DNA of 64,000 nt, taken from NCBI GenBank assembly GCA_017411745.1, contig JAFQPM010000015.1, positions 1-64,000 of the forward strand, written 5' to 3'. Shown here one piece after another: positions 52,165 to 60,080 of the stretch. Numbering within the stretch: the stretch's first letter is position 1; every line of letters starts with the position of its first letter. The position numbers and the translations under genes were made by a program. The notes under the pieces were generated by a model. That model saw only the letters and a program-made list of their open reading frames with translations. It searched no databases and was not told the origin of the DNA. This DNA is from Clostridia bacterium (GTDB lineage: Bacteria > Bacillota > Clostridia > Oscillospirales > CAG-272).

Positions 52165-52938
52165 ATGGACAACAAAAAGGATCTGCCGATCGCGGTCATG
52201 GACTCGGGACTCGGCGGCATCAGCGTTTTGCGTGAGCTTGTAAAGATCATGCCAAACGAGCGTTTTTTGTATTTCGGCGACTCGATAAACGCCCCCTACG
52301 GAACGAAAACCAAACCCGAGGTGCTTGAAATAACGAGAAAAAACCTCGCACTGCTCAAGGAACGCGGCATAAAGGCATTCGTCATCGCCTGCAACACCGC
52401 GACGAGCGTGGCGGCGAAGATCTTGCGCGAGGAAAACCCCGAGCTGCTCATTATCGGCATTGAGCCTGCGGTCAAGCCCGCAAGTGAGCTTTGCGAGCAC
52501 CCGAGAGTCATCGTTATGGCAACTCCGCTGACTCTGCGCGAGGAAAAATTCCAAGCGCTTGTTGCGCGCTTTTCGGGAAAGGGCGAATTTTTGCCGTTAC
52601 CCTGCCCCGGACTCGTTGAGCTTATCGAAACGGGTGACGTGGAGAGCGACGAGATAAGAGCATATCTCACAAAGCTTTTCGAGCCATATAAGAGCAAGCG
52701 GATCGACGCGGTGGTGCTCGGATGCACCCACTATCCGCACGTGAAGGCGTTGATCGCGGAGCAATTTCCTGCCGAGACGGTCGTGCTTGACGGTGGCGAG
52801 GGCACGGCGCGGCATACGAGACGCCGACTTGACGAGCTCGGACTTCTGCGCGACCACGGCGAAGGCGAGATCGAGATAATCAATACCTCGGAAAACGAAA
52901 ATATGATTGAAATTTCGAAATATTTGCTTTATAGATAA
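52165..52938 (+). CDS. murI: glutamate racemase
   Basis: 257 residues from the ATG at 52165 (AGAGGTGAGACGA). Begins AVMDSGLGGISVLRELVKIMP; the two catalytic cysteines lie in ACNTAT and GCTHYP. Makes D-glutamate for peptidoglycan. Convergent with galM. Confidence 0.95.
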   Translation: MDNKKDLPIAVMDSGLGGISVLRELVKIMPNERFLYFGDSINAPYGTKTKPEVLEITRKNLALLKERGIKAFVIACNTATSVAAKILREENPELLIIGIEPAVKPASELCEHPRVIVMATPLTLREEKFQALVARFSGKGEFLPLPCPGLVELIETGDVESDEIRAYLTKLFEPYKSKRIDAVVLGCTHYPHVKALIAEQFPAETVVLDGGEGTARHTRRRLDELGLLRDHGEGEIEIINTSENENMIEISKYLLYR

Positions 52939-52944
52939 AAATTA

Positions 52945-52967
52945 CCCCGACAGAAAATCTGTCGGGG
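52945..52967. terminator. bidirectional terminator between murI and galM
   Basis: CCCCGACAGA, three-base loop, TCTGTCGGGG, followed by TTGTTCTATTT. Same stem as at 42500. Confidence 0.85.
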
Positions 52968-52986
52968 TTGTTCTATTTATCTGATA

Positions 52987-54048
52987 TTATCTCGTCAAAA
53001 ACTTATAAACCGTTATAGTTTCGTAGGTCTCGCCGACGTCGAGGGTGCAATCGGTGAAGTCGGGGCGGTTGACGCTGTCGGGCATTTTCTGCGTTTCAAG
53101 GCAAAACATATTCTGAAGTCCCTGCTTGTATCCGCCCTTGAAATCATGATCGGGATTGTTCAGAAAGTTGCCCGAATAAAACTGCACGCAGGGCTGGTCG
53201 GTCCAGACCTCCATAACTCTGCCGCTTTTTTGCTCGCAGACGCGCGCTCTCGCCTCACTCATCGGCTCGGCTCTCTTTGTGAAATTCATACAGTGATCGT
53301 AGCCGCCTGCGATCATCAACGGCTCGTAGGAAAGGTCAAAGTCACGTCCGATCGTCTTGGTGCTGCGGAAATCGAACGCAGTTCCCTCCACCGATATCTT
53401 TTTGCCCGTCGGGATAAGCGTTTCGTCGGTCTCGAGGAAGCTATCTGCATCGATCCAGAGCTCGTGGTCGAAGATCTTGCCCGAAGCAAATCCGCCGAGA
53501 TTAAAATACGTGTGGTTGGTGAGGTTCAATACGGTCTTTTTATCAGTCACGGCGTGATATTTTATCGAAAGCGCGTTGTCCTGACTCAATTTGTAGGTCA
53601 CGGTGACCTTAAGCGTGCCCGGGTAGCCCTCCTCGCCGTCGGGTGAGGTGTATTTAAGGGTAAGGGTACATCCGTCCTCCTCTATTCCCGCCTCGGCATC
53701 CCAGACCTTATGCGAAAAGCCGATCTTACCGCCGTGTAGGTGGTTGGGCCCGTTGTTGACAAAGAGCTTGTAGTCGACTCCGTCAAGCGTAAAAGCGCCC
53801 TTTGCGATACGGTTGCCAAATCGACCGATAATCGCGCCCTGATAGCCGTCGCCCTCGACGTAGTCGGCAAGATCATCGTAACCGCCGACAACATCGGCAA
53901 GCTTGCCCTCTCGGTCGGGAACGAGCAGTCTTTGTACCGCGCCGCCAAGCGTGATTATACTCACGCTCATACCACTGTCTACGGTCATGGTATATTTATC
54001 GACCGCTTTTCCGAACGCTTCACCGAAATAGCTTTTTTCTATGTTCAT
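52987..54048 (-). CDS. galM: galactose/aldose 1-epimerase
   Basis: 353 residues. GPNHLHGGKIGF and NHTYFNLGG hold the catalytic histidines; the general-base Glu lies near the C-terminus. Interconverts anomers of galactose or related sugars. Last gene of the hexosamine operon. Start after AAAGGCTACAGAT. Confidence 0.94.
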   Translation of the reverse strand: MNIEKSYFGEAFGKAVDKYTMTVDSGMSVSIITLGGAVQRLLVPDREGKLADVVGGYDDLADYVEGDGYQGAIIGRFGNRIAKGAFTLDGVDYKLFVNNGPNHLHGGKIGFSHKVWDAEAGIEEDGCTLTLKYTSPDGEEGYPGTLKVTVTYKLSQDNALSIKYHAVTDKKTVLNLTNHTYFNLGGFASGKIFDHELWIDADSFLETDETLIPTGKKISVEGTAFDFRSTKTIGRDFDLSYEPLMIAGGYDHCMNFTKRAEPMSEARARVCEQKSGRVMEVWTDQPCVQFYSGNFLNNPDHDFKGGYKQGLQNMFCLETQKMPDSVNRPDFTDCTLDVGETYETITVYKFLTR

Positions 54049-54097
54049 ATCTGTAGCCTTTCAAATATAGGGGCGAAATGCTCGCCCCTTACAGTTA

Positions 54098-55117
54098 TTA
54101 AGAATCGTAGCCGTTGGGATTCTTGGTCTGCCAATTATTTGCGTCACGGCACATCTCAACTATGCCGAACTCTGCCTTCCAGCCAAGCACACTTTCTGCC
54201 TTGGAGGGATCTGCATAGCAGGATGCGATATCACCGGGACGGCGACCAACGATCTTATAGTTGACCTTCGAGCCCGTTACCTGCTCGTACGCCTTGACCA
54301 TATCAAGCACCGAATATCCGTTGCCCGTGCCGATATTGAAATAATCGATACCGTGCGCGCTCTTGATATATTCAAGCGCCTTGAGGTGTGCTTTCGCGAG
54401 GTCGACTACGTGGATATAGTCGCGGACACCCGTGCCGTCGTGAGTGTCGTAATCGTTGCCGAACACGTTGAGCTGAGGCAGCTTGCCAAGTGCGACCTTG
54501 GAGATGTAAGGCATAAGGTTGTTCGGGAGTCCGTTGGGGTCCTCGCCGATAAGTCCCGAAGCGTGTGCGCCAACGGGATTGAAATAGCGGAGAACCGAAA
54601 TGTTCCATTCCTTATCCGAAACGTAGATATCCTTGAGGATGCGCTCGATCATGACCTTGGTCTCACCGTAGGGGTTGGTCGCGTTACCGACTCTTGCACT
54701 CTCCTTGATCGGCACCTCGTCGGGTGCTCCGTAAACCGTCGCGGAGGAGCTGAATACGATAGTCTTAACACCGTGACGGCGCATCGAATCGCAAAGAATA
54801 AGCGAGCCCGTGACGTTGTTGTGATAATATTCGATAGGCATAGAGACCGACTCACCGACCGCCTTGAGTCCTGCGAAATGTATGCAGGAGTCTATCTCGG
54901 GGTTCTCTTCAAATATTCTGTCGAGCGCCGCCGCGTCAAGCAGATCTGCCTCGTAGAACTTGAAATCCTTACCCGTGATCTCTTTTATACGGTCCAAAAC
55001 AACGGGCTTACTGTTGGAAAAGTTGTCCATAATGACCACGTCGTAGCCTGCGTTCAAAAATTCAACCGCGGTGTGAGAGCCGATAAAGCCCGCGCCGCCC
55101 GTAATGAGTACTGACAT
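54098..55117 (-). CDS. galE: UDP-glucose / UDP-GlcNAc 4-epimerase
   Basis: 339 residues. NAD-binding GGAGFIGSH, catalytic Ser (FSSSATVYG) and YGETK, normal GalE length. In this operon it probably interconverts UDP-GalNAc and UDP-GlcNAc as well as UDP-galactose and UDP-glucose, as in the lacto-N-biose pathway. Start after AAAGGAGAATAGAG. Confidence 0.95.
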   Translation of the reverse strand: MSVLITGGAGFIGSHTAVEFLNAGYDVVIMDNFSNSKPVVLDRIKEITGKDFKFYEADLLDAAALDRIFEENPEIDSCIHFAGLKAVGESVSMPIEYYHNNVTGSLILCDSMRRHGVKTIVFSSSATVYGAPDEVPIKESARVGNATNPYGETKVMIERILKDIYVSDKEWNISVLRYFNPVGAHASGLIGEDPNGLPNNLMPYISKVALGKLPQLNVFGNDYDTHDGTGVRDYIHVVDLAKAHLKALEYIKSAHGIDYFNIGTGNGYSVLDMVKAYEQVTGSKVNYKIVGRRPGDIASCYADPSKAESVLGWKAEFGIVEMCRDANNWQTKNPNGYDS

Positions 55118-55161
55118 CTCTATTCTCCTTTATTTCGTTGGATTCGTGTTAGTTTCTTGAC

Positions 55162-56265
55162 TTAAAGATATTTTGCCACGATGGCGTTCATTTCATCCAT
55201 CTTCTTTTCCATATCTGCAACGAGCTTGAACTGGTTGCGCGCACGGTCGAGATTATGGTTCGGATACTCGGTTCTGAAATATACGTCGCCGTCGAGGTAG
55301 TCGGACAGGAAGCGTATACCCGTTTCATACGTAAGTATCAGCGCACCCATGGGAAGTGCCTTGATCTCGGACTCGGAAAGGCTGCCCTCAAGTCCCTTGA
55401 TGAAGCCTTTGGCGTATGCCTCGAACATATCGAGTCTGCAATAGACCTTGTCGAGATCGGTCTCGTCCTCCGCTGCGCTCGAGGCACCGAAGCGGATACT
55501 GTCACCGAAGTCTGCAAGAACGCTGCCCGGCATTACGGTATCGAGGTCGATAACACAGATTCCCTCTCCGCTTTCGCGGTCTACCATAATGTTATTGAGC
55601 TTGGTATCGTTATGCGTGACTCTGAGCGTAAGCGAGCCGTTTGCAATGCTTTCGTTGATAAAGCTCGTGATATGCTTGCGGTCAAGCGCGAACTTTATTT
55701 CATCGGGAACGAGATGTGCTCTGCCCGATTTGTTCTCCTCGATCGCCTTCTGGAGATTCGCATATCTCCACTCGGTATTGTGGAAATTCGGTATGCTTTC
55801 GTGAAGCACGCTCGCATCGAAATCGGCAAGCTGACGCTGGAACTGACCGAACGCAAATCCGACCTTTTCAAACATCTCTGCCGACTCGACCTTCATATAG
55901 CACTCTGCGTCCTCAACGAAATCGTACATTCTCCAATATATGCCGCGGCGGTCTACGTGACCCCACTTGCCACTCTTGGTCCAGATAACGCAAAGAAATC
56001 TTCTTTCGGGATCAATTCCCTTCGCCTCATAGCCACGGCGGATATGCTCGGTAACTCCGACTATATTCTCCATAACCTCGTCGGGCTTCTTGAATATGTC
56101 GGTATTTACCATCTGCATAACGTATCTCTTGCCCGTATCATAGGTCAAAAAATAGGTTCTGTTTATATGTCCGTTGTGGCACTCCTCAATGTGAACCACG
56201 TTGCCCTCAATGTCAAAGTGGCCTGCGGAGGTTATAATATTTTCTTCTGTTAAATTAAAGTTCAT
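55162..56265 (-). CDS. N-acetylhexosamine 1-kinase-like phosphotransferase (NahK family)
   Basis: 367 residues of the aminoglycoside-phosphotransferase fold: VTHNDTKLNNIMVDRESGEGICVIDLDTVMPGSVLADFGDSIRFG contains the catalytic Asp and metal motif; N-terminal HNGHINRTYFL. The gene neighbours (nucleotidyltransferase, galE, galM) match the lacto-N-biose/galacto-N-biose route, where NahK phosphorylates GlcNAc or GalNAc at C1. Start after GAGGTATGAAAG. The matching phosphorylase is not in the window. Confidence 0.87.
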   Translation of the reverse strand: MNFNLTEENIITSAGHFDIEGNVVHIEECHNGHINRTYFLTYDTGKRYVMQMVNTDIFKKPDEVMENIVGVTEHIRRGYEAKGIDPERRFLCVIWTKSGKWGHVDRRGIYWRMYDFVEDAECYMKVESAEMFEKVGFAFGQFQRQLADFDASVLHESIPNFHNTEWRYANLQKAIEENKSGRAHLVPDEIKFALDRKHITSFINESIANGSLTLRVTHNDTKLNNIMVDRESGEGICVIDLDTVMPGSVLADFGDSIRFGASSAAEDETDLDKVYCRLDMFEAYAKGFIKGLEGSLSESEIKALPMGALILTYETGIRFLSDYLDGDVYFRTEYPNHNLDRARNQFKLVADMEKKMDEMNAIVAKYL

Positions 56266-56285
56266 CTTTCATACCTCAACTAGGA

Positions 56286-57188
56286 TTATTTCCAAAGCTT
56301 GTGGGGGTATTCGCTGTTTGTCATCATATTACGGAGAGCGTTCTTGACGCCTTCCTTATCCTCGGAGTAGGTCACTCCGTACCAAGCTGCACTCGTTTCG
56401 TGGACTCTGACAGTGCACTTGCCTGCCTTCATCATATCGTCGATCGCGCCGGGGAGATAGTATTCGCTCTTAAGCTCTTTTCCCTTTTCGGAGGAAAGGA
56501 ACTTGACAAATCCTTCTTTAAGCTCGCCGAAGATTGCGGGGGTGAGTCCCCAACAGTTCATAGACACAACGGTGTCTCCCGAGAGATCCTCCCATTCGCC
56601 TCCGTCGTTCAGATACTGAGCGTCGCTGCCGTGGGTCTTGATCTTTGTAAGCTCGGTGATCGACGAGAGCATTCCGTCGCCGTCGATCTCGCATCTGCCG
56701 CGCGAGACCGTGCCGTTTTCGGTAAGCGTGTTGCGAAGCACGTAGCCGACCATACAGTAGTCGGTCGATGTCGGGTCAAGCCTGCCGAGGTGATCTGCCA
56801 ACTTGACAAACGCATCTCTGCCGTAGAAATCGTCGGCATTAACGACTGCAAAGTTATCAGTAACGTAGGGCGCGGCGCAAAGAAGCGCGTGTGATGTGCC
56901 CCAAGGCTTTTCTCTGCCCTCGGGAACACTGAAGCCCTCGGGGATATCATTGATATCCTGAAAAGCGTATTCGACTTTTATGTAAGGCTCTACGCGTGCA
57001 CCGACCGTTTCGCGAAATGCGTCGTAATTCTCTTTTTTGATAATGAAAACTACCTTGTCAAAGCCCGATTTAACGGCGTCGAATATCGAAAAATCGATGA
57101 TAAATTCACCGTTATCGGTGATGGGATCTATCTGCTTGAGACCGCCGTAGCGCGATCCCATTCCCGCAGCAAGTATTACAAGTGTCAT
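56286..57188 (-). CDS. sugar-1-phosphate nucleotidyltransferase (LnpC/Glm-type)
   Basis: 300 residues. N-terminal LVILAAGMGSRYGGLKQID is the nucleotide-binding signature; VVNADDFYG holds the metal Asp, with a family-specific WGTSHALLCA strip. In this operon it would make UDP-sugars from hexosamine 1-phosphate. First gene; start after AGAAGGAGCTTTAAG. Confidence 0.88.
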   Translation of the reverse strand: MTLVILAAGMGSRYGGLKQIDPITDNGEFIIDFSIFDAVKSGFDKVVFIIKKENYDAFRETVGARVEPYIKVEYAFQDINDIPEGFSVPEGREKPWGTSHALLCAAPYVTDNFAVVNADDFYGRDAFVKLADHLGRLDPTSTDYCMVGYVLRNTLTENGTVSRGRCEIDGDGMLSSITELTKIKTHGSDAQYLNDGGEWEDLSGDTVVSMNCWGLTPAIFGELKEGFVKFLSSEKGKELKSEYYLPGAIDDMMKAGKCTVRVHETSAAWYGVTYSEDKEGVKNALRNMMTNSEYPHKLWK

Positions 57189-57230
57189 CTTAAAGCTCCT
57201 TCTGCAATTAATTGAGATTATTTCCGAACT

Positions 57231-57259
57231 ATTGTAGCAAATTTTTTGTTTTATTGCAA
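57231..57259 (-). promoter_or_regulatory. promoter of the hexosamine operon
   Basis: Minus strand TTGCAA (57254-57259), 17-base spacer, TACAAT (57231-57236), 43 bases upstream of the start. The interval 57260-57500 is AT-rich; a weak hairpin CCTCGC/GTGAGG lies near 57332-57350. Confidence 0.65.
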
Positions 57260-57502
57260 CTGATTTTTAACTATATGCGCACACTTTTTCACGATATTTA
57301 TGCAAAATCATATTTTTTTGGTGATTTGCGAACCTCACGTTTGTTGCGAGGATATACCTCTTGTCTAAGCAATCGCAAGACATTTACGACAATCGCATCG
57401 TCACCACCTGAAATTTAATTATATATTATATACAAAAAAAGTAAAGAGAAAAAAGCAAAAGTTTACACAATGTTTACATCGCCTTTAGTTAAATAAAATC
57501 CA

Positions 57503-57531
57503 TTGACATTTGTGGCATAAAGTAGTATAAT
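57503..57531 (+). promoter_or_regulatory. consensus promoter of the ABC importer operon
   Basis: TTGACA (57503-57508), 17-base spacer, TATAAT (57526-57531), giving a leader of about 35 bases, too short for a riboswitch. Confidence 0.87.
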
Positions 57532-57570
57532 ATTATGTGGTTTACAATCAATTTGAAAGGCTGTCATATT

Positions 57571-58584
57571 ATGAAAAGGACAAAAAACATTATATCTCGC
57601 AGAATTGTAGCCCTTCTCTGCGCAATCGTTACGTTAACTGCTCTGCTCTGCTCCTGCAACGTCGGAGAGATCGAGGAGCTTGAAATAAAAGTATCCGTGC
57701 TCAACGGCACGACCGGCTTCGGTGCGGCAAAGCTGATGAGTGACGCAACAAGCGGACAGACCGAGCTCAACTATAAATTCACCGTCGAAAAGGATCCTGA
57801 GCCTATCACCAAGGGACTCATTAACGGAAGTATAGATATCGCTATGCTCCCTACCAACGCGGCGGCTACACTTTACAATAAAACGAACGGCGGCATAAGA
57901 ATAGCTGCGGTCAACACTCTCGGTGTGCTTTATCTCGTGGTGAACGGAGAGAAAGTCGAAATCAGCAATATAGCGGAACTTAACGGCAAGACCGTATACT
58001 GCCCTGCTCAGAACCCCGCATTTATTTTCGAGGCAATCTGCCGCGCGAGTGGTCTTGTGCCGGGTGAAAGTATCACTATCGACACCTCGTATGCAAAGCC
58101 CGAGGAGCTTAGAACGGCTATTGTTTCGGGATTGGTCGATATCGCCGTGCTCCCCGAGCCTATGGTGACGATCGCTAAAAGCGCAAACGCTTCTTTGACA
58201 ACTGCTCTTGACCTCACGGAGATCTGGGAGGCGATATACCCCGGTACGATAATGCAGGGCTGTGTGGTAGTCCGTACCGAGTGGGCAGAGGCTCATCCCA
58301 AGGAGCTTGAGGAGTTTTTAGTTGAATATCAAAATTCGGTCGTTTTCACCACGACAAACCCCACGGAAGCCTCGGTTATGATAGCCGAGCTTGGAATTTT
58401 CGCGCAGGCAAAGGTCGCCGAAAAGGCAATACCGAGCTGCAATATCGAGTTTATAGACGGCAAGGAGATGTCAGACGGTCTCGCTTTCTTCTTTGAAAAG
58501 CTTTTCGCAGTCAATCCCGCAGCAGTCGGCGGCGAGATCCCCGACGAAGCAATATATTACGTAAGACAAAGACAGGCAAAATAA
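57571..58584 (+). CDS. ABC importer substrate-binding lipoprotein (SsuA/NMT1-like)
   Basis: 338 residues from the ATG at 57571. Lipoprotein signal ending LLCSC (lipid-modified Cys at about 29). Periplasmic-binding fold of the NMT1/SsuA class with DIAMLPTNAA and DIAVLPEPM repeats. Ligand could be a sulfonate, taurine or a thiamine-precursor-like small molecule; cannot be decided. Precedes permease and ATPase genes. Confidence 0.85.
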   Translation: MKRTKNIISRRIVALLCAIVTLTALLCSCNVGEIEELEIKVSVLNGTTGFGAAKLMSDATSGQTELNYKFTVEKDPEPITKGLINGSIDIAMLPTNAAATLYNKTNGGIRIAAVNTLGVLYLVVNGEKVEISNIAELNGKTVYCPAQNPAFIFEAICRASGLVPGESITIDTSYAKPEELRTAIVSGLVDIAVLPEPMVTIAKSANASLTTALDLTEIWEAIYPGTIMQGCVVVRTEWAEAHPKELEEFLVEYQNSVVFTTTNPTEASVMIAELGIFAQAKVAEKAIPSCNIEFIDGKEMSDGLAFFFEKLFAVNPAAVGGEIPDEAIYYVRQRQAK

Positions 58585-58585
58585 T

Positions 58586-59359
58586 ATGGTCAAAAGGATT
58601 GTAAAATACAGCCTTGTAGCGCTGATATGGCTTCTGCTGTGGCAGATTGCGGCACAGCTTGTAAATAAGCAGCTTCTCCTGCCAAGCCCAATAGAAGTGG
58701 GGGTACGCATCTGCGAGCTTTGCCTCTCGTCAAGCTTTTATCGCGCGATCGGTAGCTCTCTTTGCCGAGTAGTCACAGGAATTGCGATCGGCGTGATCAT
58801 CGGTGCTCTCGCGGGCCTTTTAACTGCATTTTCGGGAGTGGCAAGGGCCTTTTTCTCACCCGCGCTCGCGATCATAAAATCCACGCCAGTTGCGTCCTTT
58901 ATTTTCCTTATCGTGCTTTGGGTCAGCCGCGATATCGCTCCCGTTATCATTTCCGCTATGATCGTGACTCCCATCGTCTGGTCTAACGTTGAGACGGGAA
59001 TTCTCAACACTGACAAGGCTTTGCTTGAAATGGCAAGGGTCTACAAAATGAGTCGGTGGGCAAAAATAAGGCATATTTATCTGCCAAATATTTATCCCTA
59101 TTTTTTCGCATCGGTGCGGTCTTCGGTCGGTATGGCGTGGAAGGCGGGGATCTCGGCAGAGGTGCTTTTGTTCCCTCTCGTATCGATCGGACAGATGATC
59201 TCGGACTCCAAAATGTTGCTTGAAACGACCGATCTTTTCGCATGGACGGTCGTCGTGATAATTTTGAGCGTTGTTATTGAAAAACTGATGGTCGTCCTCT
59301 TCTCCGCACTTGCGAAAAAGGGTCTTTCGACTCTGAAGGGAGGCGAGAAGATTGACTGA
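58586..59359 (+). CDS. ABC importer permease (SsuC/TauC-like)
   Basis: 257 residues, six hydrophobic segments, and the EAA-type loop in the middle (ARVYKMSRWAKIRHIYLPNIYPYFFASV). Belongs to the BPD-transport family of sulfonate/nitrate/taurine importers. Starts two bases after the upstream stop and overlaps the ATPase gene by 8 bases. Confidence 0.9.
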   Translation: MVKRIVKYSLVALIWLLLWQIAAQLVNKQLLLPSPIEVGVRICELCLSSSFYRAIGSSLCRVVTGIAIGVIIGALAGLLTAFSGVARAFFSPALAIIKSTPVASFIFLIVLWVSRDIAPVIISAMIVTPIVWSNVETGILNTDKALLEMARVYKMSRWAKIRHIYLPNIYPYFFASVRSSVGMAWKAGISAEVLLFPLVSIGQMISDSKMLLETTDLFAWTVVVIILSVVIEKLMVVLFSALAKKGLSTLKGGEKID

Positions 59360-59924
59360 ACTTAAAAACATACGAAAATCGTTCGGGAATAACGTCGTAC
59401 TTGACGATTTTTCGCTGAAATTGACTCAAGGATCGAAAAATGTGGTCCTTGGTGCTTCGGGCTGCGGAAAAACCACGCTTTTGCGCGTAATTGCAGGACT
59501 GGAGGCTATCGACGGCGGCGAAATAATGCGCGACGAAAGAATCGCATATATGTTCCAAGAAACACGGCTTTTACCTTGGAAAAATGCGCTCGACAATATC
59601 CGCGCGGTGCTCAAAAAGGAAGATTATGCACTTGCGGACAAATATCTTTCGGCAGTCGGTCTTGCCGATGAAGAAAAAAAATTCCCCCACGAGCTTTCGG
59701 GAGGAATGGCGCAAAGAGTCGCTTTCGCGCGTTTTCTTGCCTTTGCTGAGGCAACTGATGCAGAGCTGCTCCTGCTTGACGAGCCATTCTCGGCTCTTGA
59801 CAAGGAAACTGCCTCAAAAATGCTTGAATTGCTGAAGGCCTTTTCGCTCGGCAAAACTCTGCTACTCGTCACGCACGACGAGGACACCGCACAAGCGCTT
59901 GGCGGAAGTGTTGTAAAGTTATGA
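59352..59924 (+). CDS. ABC importer ATPase (SsuB/TauB-like), short
   Basis: 190 residues from a TTG at 59352 (GGGAGGCGAGAAGA). Walker A GASGCGKTTL, signature LSGGMAQRVAFARFLA, Walker B LLLLDEPFSALD and H-loop THDED all present. Family members are usually about 240-260 residues; the C-terminal tail after the H-loop is reduced. The signature Gln seems replaced (GGMAQR), as is usual for this branch. Confidence 0.9.
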   Translation: MTELKNIRKSFGNNVVLDDFSLKLTQGSKNVVLGASGCGKTTLLRVIAGLEAIDGGEIMRDERIAYMFQETRLLPWKNALDNIRAVLKKEDYALADKYLSAVGLADEEKKFPHELSGGMAQRVAFARFLAFAEATDAELLLLDEPFSALDKETASKMLELLKAFSLGKTLLLVTHDEDTAQALGGSVVKL

Positions 59925-60004
59925 GAACAAAGAAAGATAAATCGCAGATGGGACTCTCCTCATACACCGCAAGCGATCTTGCTACGCAGGGTATGCCTAC
60001 GTAA
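59921..60004 (+). CDS. 27-residue open frame overlapping the ATPase stop
   Basis: Begins MRTKKDKSQMGLSSYTASDL, ATGA overlap with the ATPase stop, and ends 17 bases before a strong terminator, so it is at the end of the transcript. No ribosome site beyond the coupling. Could be a real small gene or a truncated remnant. Low confidence. Confidence 0.3.
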   Translation: MRTKKDKSQMGLSSYTASDLATQGMPT

Positions 60005-60021
60005 TCTTTTGATGAAAAAAA

Positions 60022-60055
60022 CTCAAAGGGCGTTGCCGATGCAACGCCCTTTGAG
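60022..60055. terminator. bidirectional terminator after the ABC operon
   Basis: Perfect 15-base stem CTCAAAGGGCGTTGC and its complement with a four-base loop. Confidence 0.88.
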
Positions 60056-60080
60056 CATAATATATTAATTGTCCACTCTA

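Noticed and set aside
57503-57571. TPP riboswitch before the NMT1-like importer
   Set aside because: The consensus promoter leaves a leader of about 35 bases, too short for the TPP aptamer, and no conserved aptamer core is visible.
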